A program made the translations under genes and the position numbers. Below, piece after piece: positions 1 through 6,428 of a stretch of 8,449 nucleotides of DNA (positions are counted from its first letter, which is position 1; each line of letters opens with the position of its first letter). The notes beneath the pieces were generated by a model, which did no database searches, was not told where the DNA came from, and saw only the letters and a list, made by a program, of their open reading frames with translations. The stretch is from Bacilli bacterium. Lineage in GTDB: Bacteria; Bacillota_I; Bacilli_A; RF39; UBA660. Where the stretch lies: contig JAGHGS010000043.1 in assembly GCA_017888105.1 (NCBI GenBank), forward strand, positions 1 through 8,449. The letters are read 5' to 3'.

Positions 1-3
1 ACA

Positions 4-762
4 ATGAGAAAAGAAAAAATAAATTATATATTAAAAAAAGAATTAGATTCAAAAGAACAATTATCTTCAATTTTATTAATATATTATTGCTCTTATGTTG
101 TAATGTTAGAATCTAGAAATAAAGTTTGGCCTTATGAATATATGGCATTTGCTCGTAGAATAGGAGAATTATGGGAGCCATTTTGTAAACTACCATTTAT
201 GTATCCTACGAGAAATGATGTGGCAATATATGATCCTATAAAATTTACGTTATTTCAGCAAATGATACGTGATGAAACTCAAGAAACTATTAATTCTCTA
301 TCTATAGAAGAAGAAAAAAAGAAAGAATTAATTGAAAAATATGATGATGTTTGGAATTTAGTTGATAGTGGAAATATTAATTTATCCTTAGATTTGCATA
401 TAAAGGTTGGTAATGTTTATTATGATATTGACTATAAAAGTGGATTTAGTTCAAATGAAAAAGGTAATACAAATAGATTATTATTAGTTGGTAGTATTTA
501 TCATTCAATTAAAAAAAATCATCTTGCTTTATTATTCGTAAGACAAAAAGAAGAAGAAAATAATCATTATTTAATAAGATTGAGTAACTCACCTTTTTGG
601 GAAGTATACTGTGCTGATAATGCATATGAAAAAATAAAAGAGTTATCAGGTTTTGACTTAAAGAAATGGATAGAAGAAAACATATCTTGGGAAAATGATA
701 TAACTTTTGAATTTAAACAACATTTATTAGAAAATGATTTGTTGAGGTATTTATCATGGTAA
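4..762 (+). CDS. Type II restriction endonuclease-like protein
   Basis: A 252-residue protein with no signal peptide or membrane segment. It is read as a site-specific endonuclease for two reasons. First, residues 124-146 have the layout of a PD-(D/E)XK core: an acidic residue at D130 in a hydrophobic strand, then about 12 residues later D141-I-D143-Y-K145, the DxK metal-binding and catalytic motif. Second, its end overlaps the start of a DNA methyltransferase remnant by 7 bases, a typical restriction-modification pair. Residues 43-70 hold a distinctive Trp/Arg/Pro-rich block (YEYMAFARRIGELWEPF) that probably belongs to the family's DNA-binding fold. I cannot name the family or cleavage site with certainty. 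The ATG at 4 gives a natural start, but only three bases lie upstream, so the RBS and a slightly longer N-terminus cannot be checked. The frame is intact although its methylase partner is destroyed. Confidence 0.6.
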   Translation: MRKEKINYILKKELDSKEQLSSILLIYYCSYVVMLESRNKVWPYEYMAFARRIGELWEPFCKLPFMYPTRNDVAIYDPIKFTLFQQMIRDETQETINSLSIEEEKKKELIEKYDDVWNLVDSGNINLSLDLHIKVGNVYYDIDYKSGFSSNEKGNTNRLLLVGSIYHSIKKNHLALLFVRQKEEENNHYLIRLSNSPFWEVYCADNAYEKIKELSGFDLKKWIEENISWENDITFEFKQHLLENDLLRYLSW

Positions 763-1086
763 ATTCAAAAAAATTTTGCTCTTGTTATATAAACAATAAT
801 GAGGTAGTAGAATTTATGGTTAATAATATAAATAAAAAAAACAATACTAGAACCATGTGGAGGAGAAGGAGCTTTTATTTAACAAATTATAAAGTTAAAT
901 AAAAATGCTAAAATTAATACGTTAGATTCCAATCCAGAAGCAGTACAAAAACTGAAAGATAAATTTAGCATGTATAAAGATATAAATATTTGGGAGGGCG
1001 ACACATTATTCGATAAAACTCTGGATTCTAAAATGAAAGTGTTAAAAGGAACATTAAGGTTTAGAATTATTGCAAAAACAAGTTAA
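756..1086 (+). pseudogene. Decayed DNA (adenine-type) methyltransferase remnant
   Basis: The remnant starts at ATG 756, inside the end of the endonuclease gene. The first frame gives an N-terminus with the block EVVEFMVNNINKKN. Near 840, in an A-run, the frame shifts by +1 and continues as ILEPCGGEGAFI (844-879), the SAM-binding motif I of class I, N6-adenine-type DNA methylases. An in-frame TAA follows at 880-882, where CAA (Gln) would fit. The frame then resumes with QIIKLNKNAKINTLDSNPEA, which contains the acidic residue of motif II, and WEGDTLFD (motif III). The catalytic NPPY-type motif IV and the whole target-recognition region are absent. After about 1040 the sequence ends abruptly at TAA 1084-1086, consistent with a large internal deletion. 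There are thus three independent lesions. It was presumably the protective partner of the upstream nuclease. The call is sure as a methylase relic; its exact specificity is unknown. Confidence 0.7.
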
Positions 1087-1120
1087 TGAAGATAATAATT
1101 TGATAGCTAATTAATGAAAT

Positions 1121-1153
1121 GTATTGACAATCCCATTTGTCAACACTTTTTTC
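1121..1153 (+). terminator. Intrinsic terminator after the R-M remnant
   Basis: TTGACAA (1124-1130) pairs with TTGTCAA (1137-1143) around a 6-nt loop. The stem extends by GT/AC beyond one mismatch and is followed by a T-run from 1147. It would end transcription from the restriction-modification locus and insulate the next operon. Confidence 0.65.
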
Positions 1154-1229
1154 TGTAAAATAAAATAGATTAAAGGATTAGCTTATAGTAAATGTTTTTA
1201 GATTTGTCATTTCTTTTTTCATATGTTGA

Positions 1230-1258
1230 TTGATTTTTTATTATGGTTTTATTATAAT
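1230..1258 (+). promoter_or_regulatory. Sigma-A type promoter for the TGase-prfB operon
   Basis: A -35 TTGATT (1230-1235) is followed by a 17-nt spacer and a perfect -10 TATAAT (1253-1258). Initiation near 1265 would leave a leader of about 18 nt before ATG 1283. Its place just after a terminator fits an operon start. Confidence 0.6.
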
Positions 1259-1269
1259 TATAATAGTTT

Positions 1270-1275
1270 AGGAGG
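1270..1275 (+). promoter_or_regulatory. Ribosome binding site fixing the start at 1283
   Basis: A perfect AGGAGG lies 7 nt before ATG 1283. The earlier in-frame ATG at 1223 has no such site and lies upstream of the predicted transcription start, so 1283 is preferred. Confidence 0.8.
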
Positions 1276-1282
1276 CACAATT

Positions 1283-2821
1283 ATGGATTTTCATTTTCAA
1301 AATAAGCTTTGTGTTGTAAATAGTAATGATGGGAATTATTTTTATGATGAAAATGAAAATATTCTTTATCTTTCTAATGAGTATAAAAAAGAATTGATTG
1401 ATGTTATTAAACATTATTCTTTTTCTAATTTTAAGATATTATCTAGTGCTTTAGTTACTAAAGAGGTTTTGGAGGCTATAAGAGATAATACACATATTTC
1501 ATCCGTTACATTAGGAAGTAATGATGATCCTTATGTTTTAACTAGAGAAGATTTCGATCTTTTAAATGCATCAGAAAGTTTGTTTCATATTGATACATTA
1601 GATGTTAGCGGAAAATATAGTAGTAGAGAGATGGAATACTTATCTTTTTTTAAAAATGTTCAAATAGGTCAGTATCAAGCTTCTCATTTGGTTTCTTTCG
1701 ATTCTTTTCATTTTTATATGGATTTAAATGATGAAGAAATTGGCTTTTTATCTAAATATATAAAGTCTAATGTTAGTATTTATATGGAGTATCAAAATTA
1801 TGATAATATGATACGAGTTATTAATGCATTGAAAGGAAAAAATATTATTTTTAATATTTCTGATTGCAGAGCATTATCTAATTATTTTGAAGATTTTAGA
1901 AAAATTATGGATCAGGGAGAAAAGATTTATATTATACAGTCTATGAATTTAGATAAATATATATTTTTAGTTTCTTATTTGAAATTAATGGTTAAAGATA
2001 TTGTGGATTCTAATTTAAGCCCTTATGAAAGATATTTGGCAGTTTATGAAATTGTTACTCATTTTAAAGAATATTTAGAAAATAATCAGAATATAGGTGC
2101 TGCTCGTAGTTTAGAATATACTTTATTTAATAATTTTATGGTTTGTGAAGGCTTTAGTGAACTTATGGTAGCTTTATTAGAACAAATAGGAATTTATGCA
2201 TTTAATATTGATGTTGATTTATATAAAGAAAAAGAGGTTGTTACATTAGCAGATCAGGCTCAGTTAAATAGAAAGCAGATTGCTATTAAGTTAGGAAATG
2301 TGGCGTATCATTCAAGAGTTTTAGTAAGATTAATTGATCCAAAATATGGAATTGATGGTATTTTTATTGCAGATCCTACATGGGATAATTCTTTAGAACA
2401 TCATTATTTTAATCATTCTTTAATGACTCCTTATGAGACTAGTTTGGAAAATGTGCGTTTTTATGAAACTGATGTTAGTATTTTTAATGTTAATAGTGCA
2501 GAAGAATTTTTAGATAAAGTTAAAAGATTACCAAATTCTTTACACTATTTTTTGGATATTATAAAGAAAATTGATTATTCTTATTTTCTTCATTTGAACA
2601 AGGATTATGATTTAGATTTAGATGATCCAGAATTTTTATTAGATGTTTATAATTATATTATTACTAATACTAAAAATAGAGTATCGGATGAAGTTAGAAA
2701 TCAAGCTTTAGATGTTTTGTTTCATTTTATTTATTCTGATTTAGATCAAAATTATTTTGAACAAATAAAGGTGGAAAATAAGGAAAGAGATAAAGATTAT
2801 TTTAATAGAGGTGGAAGATGA
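1283..2821 (+). CDS. Cytosolic transglutaminase-like (papain-fold) domain protein
   Basis: A 512-residue protein starting at the ATG with a perfect RBS. Residues 1-230 form an unassigned alpha/beta region containing the repeated-looking phrase VTLGSNDDPYVLTRED and no recognised domain. Residues about 240-400 resemble a transglutaminase-like core. The catalytic triad can be read as C288 in MVCEGFSE, H343 in AYHSRVLV and D364 in FIADPTWDN, the usual Cys-His-Asp order and spacing. The C-terminal 120 residues are acidic and helical. There is no signal peptide or membrane segment, so it should act in the cytoplasm, as a cysteine protease or an amide-bond transferase; the substrate is unknown. Its stop codon is shared with the start of prfB (ATGA), implying co-transcription and translational coupling. 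Confidence is high for the gene, good for the fold and low for the role. A non-enzymatic role is possible, although the triad looks complete. Confidence 0.8.
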   Translation: MDFHFQNKLCVVNSNDGNYFYDENENILYLSNEYKKELIDVIKHYSFSNFKILSSALVTKEVLEAIRDNTHISSVTLGSNDDPYVLTREDFDLLNASESLFHIDTLDVSGKYSSREMEYLSFFKNVQIGQYQASHLVSFDSFHFYMDLNDEEIGFLSKYIKSNVSIYMEYQNYDNMIRVINALKGKNIIFNISDCRALSNYFEDFRKIMDQGEKIYIIQSMNLDKYIFLVSYLKLMVKDIVDSNLSPYERYLAVYEIVTHFKEYLENNQNIGAARSLEYTLFNNFMVCEGFSELMVALLEQIGIYAFNIDVDLYKEKEVVTLADQAQLNRKQIAIKLGNVAYHSRVLVRLIDPKYGIDGIFIADPTWDNSLEHHYFNHSLMTPYETSLENVRFYETDVSIFNVNSAEEFLDKVKRLPNSLHYFLDIIKKIDYSYFLHLNKDYDLDLDDPEFLLDVYNYIITNTKNRVSDEVRNQALDVLFHFIYSDLDQNYFEQIKVENKERDKDYFNRGGR

Positions 2822-3889
2822 TGGAAAATAAAGAATTAGAATTGGAATTAAAAGAGTTAGAGAAAAAAGTTCTTGATTTAGGGAGGTCACTTTGACACTA
2901 AACGGTTAGAAGAAGAAAAAAAAGAATTAGAATGTAAGGTTAGTCAAAGTGATTTTTGGGAAGATATTTCCAGTGCAAATAAAACTTATCAACAATTAAA
3001 ATTAGTAGAAAAAAAATTAAAAATATATTATGATTTATTAGATAAAATACATCTTTTATTAGAGTTATTAACTCTTAACGAAGAAATATCTAGTAAAGAT
3101 ATTGAGCTTATTAGAAATGAAGTAGATGAGCTTGAAATAGATACTTTACTTAATGGGGAATATGATACTTTTAATTGTTATTTGGAAATACACCCTGGAG
3201 CAGGAGGTACAGAGTCTTGTGATTGGGCAAGTATGCTTCTTCGAATGTATCAAAGATTTTTAGAAAAAAATAATTATCAATTTAAGATTATTGATTATCA
3301 AGATGGTGATGAGGCTGGCATTAAAAGTGTTACTTTACATATTGAAGGTGAATATGCTTATGGGTATTTAAAAGTGGAAAATGGAGTTCATAGGTTGGTG
3401 CGTATAAGTCCTTTTGATTCTAACAGGCGTCGTCATACTTCTTTTGCATCCGTTACCGTTACACCTGAATTTGATACCAGTATTAATATTAATATTAAAG
3501 AAGAAGATTTGAAAATTGATGTATATCATTCTAGTGGGGCTGGAGGACAATCCGTAAATACCAGTAACTCTGCTGTTCGAATTACACATTTGCCAACAAA
3601 AACGGTTGTTACCTGTCAAACGGAACGAAGTCAATTACGTAATAAAGAGATTGCTATGGAACTTTTAAAAAATAAACTTTATCAAAAAGAGTTAGCTGAA
3701 CAACAAAAACTTAAAAAAGAAGTTGCTGGTGATGTTAGCAGTATTGATTTTGGAAGTCAAATTAGAAGTTATGTTTTAGAGCCTTATAAACTTGTAAAAG
3801 ATCATCGATCTAAATTTGAATCAACGGATCCTTTAAAAGTCTTAGATGGTGATATTATGCCTTTTATTAAAAGTGTGTTAAAAATGTAG
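2821..3889 (+). CDS. prfB: Peptide chain release factor 2 (programmed +1 frameshift)
   Basis: Release factor 2 recognises UGA (and UAA) in the ribosomal A site and triggers peptide release. It is encoded in two frames: 24 codons from ATG 2821 to CTT 2890-2892, then a +1 shift over the in-frame TGA to GAC at 2894, continuing to TAG 3887-3889. The product is about 355 residues, close to the family's usual 365. Visible signatures include the N-terminal coiled-coil region, EIHPGAGGTESCDWA near residues 122-136, the SPF tripeptide anticodon at about 196-198 and the GGQ catalytic loop at about 241-243 (SSGAGGQSVNTSNSAVR). The ATG at 2818 is an alternative start; both lie behind the AGAGGTGG at 2807-2814 and overlap the upstream gene's stop. 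Synthesis is likely autoregulated: low RF2 slows termination at the TGA and favours the shift. A complete prfB shows that UGA is a stop codon in this organism. Confidence 0.97.
2881..2896 (+). promoter_or_regulatory. prfB programmed +1 frameshift site
   Basis: GGGAGG acts as an internal Shine-Dalgarno element, followed by TCA and the slippery CTT-TGA-C. The geometry matches the classic RF2 site: SD, 3 nt, CUU UGA C. The peptidyl-tRNA on CUU slips to UUU, so the next codon read is GAC. Confidence 0.95.
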
Positions 3890-4263
3890 ACACACTTCTT
3901 TTTTTCACAAATGGGACAAGTAAAATTAATTTTACTTGTTATTTTTAATCCATCTTCTAAAATTTTTCCTATTTCTTTAGGAATACTAACATTATATTTA
4001 CAATTCTTACATATTAACCTATAATTCTTTTCTTCTAAAGCATTTTTATCTGGTAATAAATTATGAATTGAAATATTTAGGGCATTTGCTAAATTATAAA
4101 GAGTATGGATGGAAAATGATTGATATGTGTTTGATTCGATGTTAGCAATAAAAGATAGGGAATAATTTGTTAGATTTGCCAACTGTTCTTGCGTTAATCC
4201 TTGTTTTTTTCGTTCCTTTTTTACTAGTTTCCCAATTTCATTATAAATAATTTTATTATCCAT
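3802..4263 (-). CDS. XRE-family HTH regulator with Cys4 zinc-ribbon tail
   Basis: A 153-residue protein. Residues 8-70 are a typical Cro/C1 helix-turn-helix: IGKLVKKERKKQGLTQEQLA, then a recognition helix around NYSLSFIANIES and a closing helix ending in NISIHNLLPD. Residues 80-123 carry two Cys pairs, CKNC (85-88) and CPIC (116-119), spaced as in a small zinc ribbon. It probably binds DNA as a dimer and represses or senses a signal; the target is unknown. I prefer ATG at 4261-4263 because the conserved HTH begins directly after it; an upstream ATG at 4294-4296 adds 11 residues. The RBS is weak (AAGTGAT). The last 88 bases lie antisense to prfB, and the prfB terminator hairpin falls inside the frame. 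The final 30 or so residues are therefore probably run-on sequence after loss of an original stop. Confidence 0.8.
   Translation of the reverse strand: MDNKIIYNEIGKLVKKERKKQGLTQEQLANLTNYSLSFIANIESNTYQSFSIHTLYNLANALNISIHNLLPDKNALEEKNYRLICKNCKYNVSIPKEIGKILEDGLKITSKINFTCPICEKKKCVYIFNTLLIKGIISPSKTFKGSVDSNLDR
3871..3904 (+). terminator. prfB intrinsic terminator (possibly bidirectional)
   Basis: AAGTGTGT (3871-3878) pairs with ACACACTT (3890-3897) around an 11-nt loop that contains the prfB stop codon. The run CTTTTTTT follows. On the minus strand the same stem is followed by TTTTAATA, so it could also act on transcripts coming from the convergent regulator gene. Confidence 0.8.
3916..3939. repeat. 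Perfect 24-bp palindrome
   Basis: ACAAGTAAAATT is followed directly by its own reverse complement, giving a perfect two-fold symmetric 24-mer just beyond the prfB terminator. It is followed on the plus strand by a T-rich stretch (TTATTTTTAA). It lies inside the minus-strand regulator gene, encoding its TSKINFTC segment, so it may be a back-up terminator, a dimeric protein site or chance in AT-rich coding DNA. Confidence 0.7.
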
Positions 4264-4265
4264 AA

Positions 4266-4329
4266 ATATCACTTGGTTATATGCTAACACATTCAATAAG
4301 AAAATTTTGTCGAATGATGCAAGTGATAT
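4266..4329. repeat. 10-bp perfect inverted repeat upstream of the XRE gene
   Basis: ATATCACTTG (4266-4275) and its exact reverse complement CAAGTGATAT (4320-4329) flank a 44-nt spacer immediately before the XRE start. The gene-proximal arm overlaps the weak RBS region. The placement suggests paired operator half-sites for autoregulation by the XRE protein, although no clear -35/-10 pair can be read between the arms. Confidence 0.5.
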
Positions 4330-4341
4330 AAAAAAGAAACA

Positions 4342-4824
4342 TTATTTTAATGCTTCTATTTCAGTTTGGCTTAGGCCGGTATACTTAGAAATTTCTTTAA
4401 TATCCATATTATCGTTAAGCATATTTCTAGCAGTTTCGATTCGATTTTCATCTCGACCTTCATCACGACTTTTGTTTTTTTCATAATTGAGTTTATCTTG
4501 CCATGTTGTGCCATTTTCTTTTAAGAATTCTTGAACATATGCGATTGATTGTTCCATTGCTTCATCATCCTTTCCAATTTGTTTCATTTGCTTCATGTTT
4601 TCTGATATCATAAATTTACCCCACTTTATTAATTTCTTATCATTCATATTGTATACCATTTTATTTACTAAATCAAGCCTTACAAGATACATATTAATGA
4701 ATTCATTGTTTAAGTTAGGATTACTTACTTTTCTTATGAAACCATAGTCATTAACTACTTTCCTCCGAAGTTTGACAGTTGTATTCTGTCCTAATGTGCA
4801 TTTATCCCTTTTAAAATAAGGCTT
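4342..4824 (-). pseudogene. 5'-truncated Rpn-family nuclease/putative transposase remnant
   Basis: The open frame runs from a stop just above 4824 down to TAA at 4342-4344, 160 codons. The first internal ATG (4692) has no Shine-Dalgarno and is preceded by in-frame family-like sequence (VVNDYGFIRKVSNPNLNN), so this is a 3' fragment rather than a short gene. Family features: the linker INMYLVRLDLVNKMVYN, a helical middle with KQIGKDDEAMEQSIAYV, and the C-terminal HTH-like module NMDIKEISKYTGLSQTEIEA that ends Rpn (PDDEXK-type recombination-promoting nuclease) proteins. The catalytic N-terminal nuclease domain is missing. The same C-terminal module recurs three times on the plus strand between 7100 and 8066. 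It lies upstream of the XRE gene on the same strand with a 78-nt gap. It is unlikely to be active. Confidence 0.7.
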
Positions 4825-4936
4825 TTATGATGTCAAGCATGTTGCATTTTCTTGTTGTACAATGGTTATACATTAAATATTTTGTTCATATTTTCACATT
4901 TTATTTTCATTAACTACTATTCATTTTAAAATTTTA

Positions 4937-4957
4937 ATGATATAATGATAATATCAT
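4937..4957 (+). promoter_or_regulatory. Promoter-like -10 box inside an inverted repeat
   Basis: TATAAT at 4941-4946 is embedded in ATGATAT (4937-4943), which is mirrored by ATATCAT (4951-4957). A good -35 is not visible at the expected distance. If this is a promoter, the symmetric arms could be an operator. It is the most plausible start for a plus-strand transcript ending at 5083. Confidence 0.35.
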
Positions 4958-5083
4958 CAAAGAATGCTTTACTTACTAGGTAAAAAGCGAAAAATGATTT
5001 ATTAAAATTTTATTTTTCACAAAAAAATTAGTAATGTACAACAATTTAAAATCGAGCTAGGCCTGATTGGACCTAGCTTTTTT
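4953..5083 (+). ncRNA. Candidate short RNA of about 130 nt
   Basis: No gene of normal length lies on the plus strand between prfB and 5055, yet a strong plus-strand terminator sits at 5055-5083 and a TATAAT box at 4941. The interval has a possible hairpin (GCTTTAC paired with GTAAAAAGC, bulged, about 4966-4988). It also has a 13-codon ORF starting at ATG 4963 (MLYLLGKKRKMIY) without a good RBS. It could be a small RNA, a leader-peptide transcript, or the tail of a deleted gene. I do not recognise an RNA family. Confidence 0.3.
5055..5083 (+). terminator. Strong intrinsic terminator
   Basis: AGCTAGG (5055-5061) pairs with CCTAGCT (5072-5078), with an inner CC/GG extension past a bulged A, followed by six T. 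It is GC-rich for this window and reads on the plus strand, where no gene precedes it. Confidence 0.8.
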
Positions 5084-5084
5084 C

Positions 5085-5241
5085 AATTTTGCTGTCAAAG
5101 AAAAGATATAATTGAGTAAAAATCAATCATATTTTTGAATTTGTCTTTATTTAAAAACAGTTTATTTTCGCCATAGAATACTACATAATTGTATTTATTG
5201 ATGAAAATCTGTTAATTACTAATAGTTATTTAAAAGAGTAA
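5085..5241. other. Gene-free AT-rich stretch
   Basis: No open frame, convincing promoter or stable hairpin is visible here. With 4825-5084 it makes about 400 bases without a protein gene. It leads into decayed coding sequence on the plus strand. Confidence 0.5.
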
Positions 5242-5465
5242 CAAGATTGGTCGCGATATCAAGATGGAAGGATTCATAAAATTGTAAATACTTTATATGA
5301 TAAATACATCTGTTTATTTATTAGATGGTAGTATTTATGGTTTGTCATATATTCCTTTTAAAAATGTTTTATTTTATTATGGTTTGATACCTAGGTGAGT
5401 TAATGCTAAAAAATGATGTATTGTCTTGGATTAATTCGCAGTTGTATGTTGCTTTAATTGTGTAG
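5242..5465 (+). pseudogene. Fragmented coding remnant, unrecognised
   Basis: Protein-like sequence can be followed only by changing frames. It begins DWSRYQDGRIHKIVNTLYD (from about 5245), shifts near 5302 into TSVYLLDGSIYGLSYIPF and KNVLFYYGLIPR up to TGA about 5396-5398, then shifts again into MLKNDVLSWINSQLYVALIV ending at TAG 5463-5465. The composition of the pieces looks like real protein, unlike the surrounding DNA. There are at least two frameshifts and no start codon with an RBS. It may be the 5' part of the decayed gene that follows at 5574, but I cannot join them and recognise no family. Confidence 0.4.
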
Positions 5466-5573
5466 ACACTGTTAAAAAATCTTGTTTATCAAAAATGCAT
5501 GATAATTATAATTAGTATCTTATTATTAAAAGTTTTTTTAGCGATAAATCGAAGTATCAATATGTAACCTGTA

Positions 5574-6404
5574 TTGTTAATGAATGAGCAATTAAGGGTA
5601 AGAGTTATTCTTACGATTACTAATGATGAATATAAAAAAGAGCTTTTTAAAAATATTAAAAATATGTTTTTAAGAGCTAAAATCATTACTTCTTTTAAAA
5701 GTGACGATAAAAAGAAAAAATATTTGGATTCTTTAGAGAAAGCTAGTTTTCGAAATGTATTAGTTTCTTTTTCAAGTGATTTAGATGAAATAGATTATTT
5801 GGATTTATTAGAAGATGAAGATATTGCTAAAGTGATTGATAGTTTTCTTAGTGATGAAGTTAAATTGTGATATTTGGAATTGATTAAAAGTGAAGAGGAA
5901 AAAATTACTGGTATTGCTCATTTTAAGTTTCTTGTTAATATGATGATTGCCTTCGAAGATATCCATGATTATATTATAAGATTAAGCATTATGATCTTCA
6001 CTTGTGGCAAAATGATAAACATAATGGGCTTAATTTAACACATGTAAAAACGGATTTAAATAAAATTGAATTTCGAATTTTTAATGGTACTATCTCTTTT
6101 CCTGTATGGATGCAAAATATTAAGTTTTTAGGTAGACTTATGATGGTTAGTAAAAGATTAAGTAGTATTTATCAAGGGAAGATTGCTAATTTAGATACGA
6201 TGAGATTATAGAAATTAAAAGAAAGACTTAAAGCAAATATTACTTATGAAGAAAAGCTAGAAATACTACTTGAAATGTTATTTACAGAACCATAACGTGA
6301 TGTTTATCGAAAATGTTTTTCTGTTAATTATCAGCTGTTGAAAGAAAATGATAATCCTTTAAAGGAAATGCGTTTTCAGCAGTTAAATTTATCTAAAAAA
6401 AATT
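5574..6404 (+). pseudogene. Decayed amidoligase-like protein gene
   Basis: One degraded gene is read across two frames. The first part (5574-5867) is a 98-residue acidic helical stretch from a TTG or the ATG at 5580, then TGA at 5868-5870. The same frame continues with YLELIKSEEEKITGIAHFKF and on to about 5975. The frame then shifts to KHYDLHLWQNDKHNGLNLTH and KIEFRIFNGTISFPVWMQNI, closed by TAG 6209-6211. It goes on past this stop with KLKERLKANITYEEKLEILL, a TAA at 6293-6295, and ends at TAA 6402-6404. The phrase IEFRIFNGT followed by a Trp-containing helix resembles the core of the putative amidoligase family (ATP-grasp-like/glutamine-synthetase-fold enzymes that form amide bonds, often on mobile elements). 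Three stops and a frameshift make it non-functional. The family call is moderate and pseudogene status is firm. Confidence 0.55.
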
Positions 6405-6428
6405 AAATTTTACTTTCTGTTTAATTTG

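Noticed and set aside
1223..1282. Longer N-terminus of the transglutaminase-like protein from ATG 1223
   Set aside because: It has no Shine-Dalgarno, begins before the predicted -35/-10 pair and adds a low-complexity Tyr/Asn stretch. ATG 1283 has a perfect AGGAGG.
3368..3634. 88-codon minus-strand frame inside prfB
   Set aside because: It is a mirror of a conserved coding region with no RBS or recognisable domain.
4808..4836. Minus-strand TTGACA, 17-nt spacer, TAAAAG before the Rpn remnant
   Set aside because: The -35 is perfect but the -10 is poor, and it lies partly within the open remnant frame with no start codon and RBS after it.
5489..5686. 65-codon hydrophobic minus-strand frame
   Set aside because: It overlaps decayed plus-strand coding sequence, has no RBS, and its hydrophobicity comes from AT-rich antisense codons.
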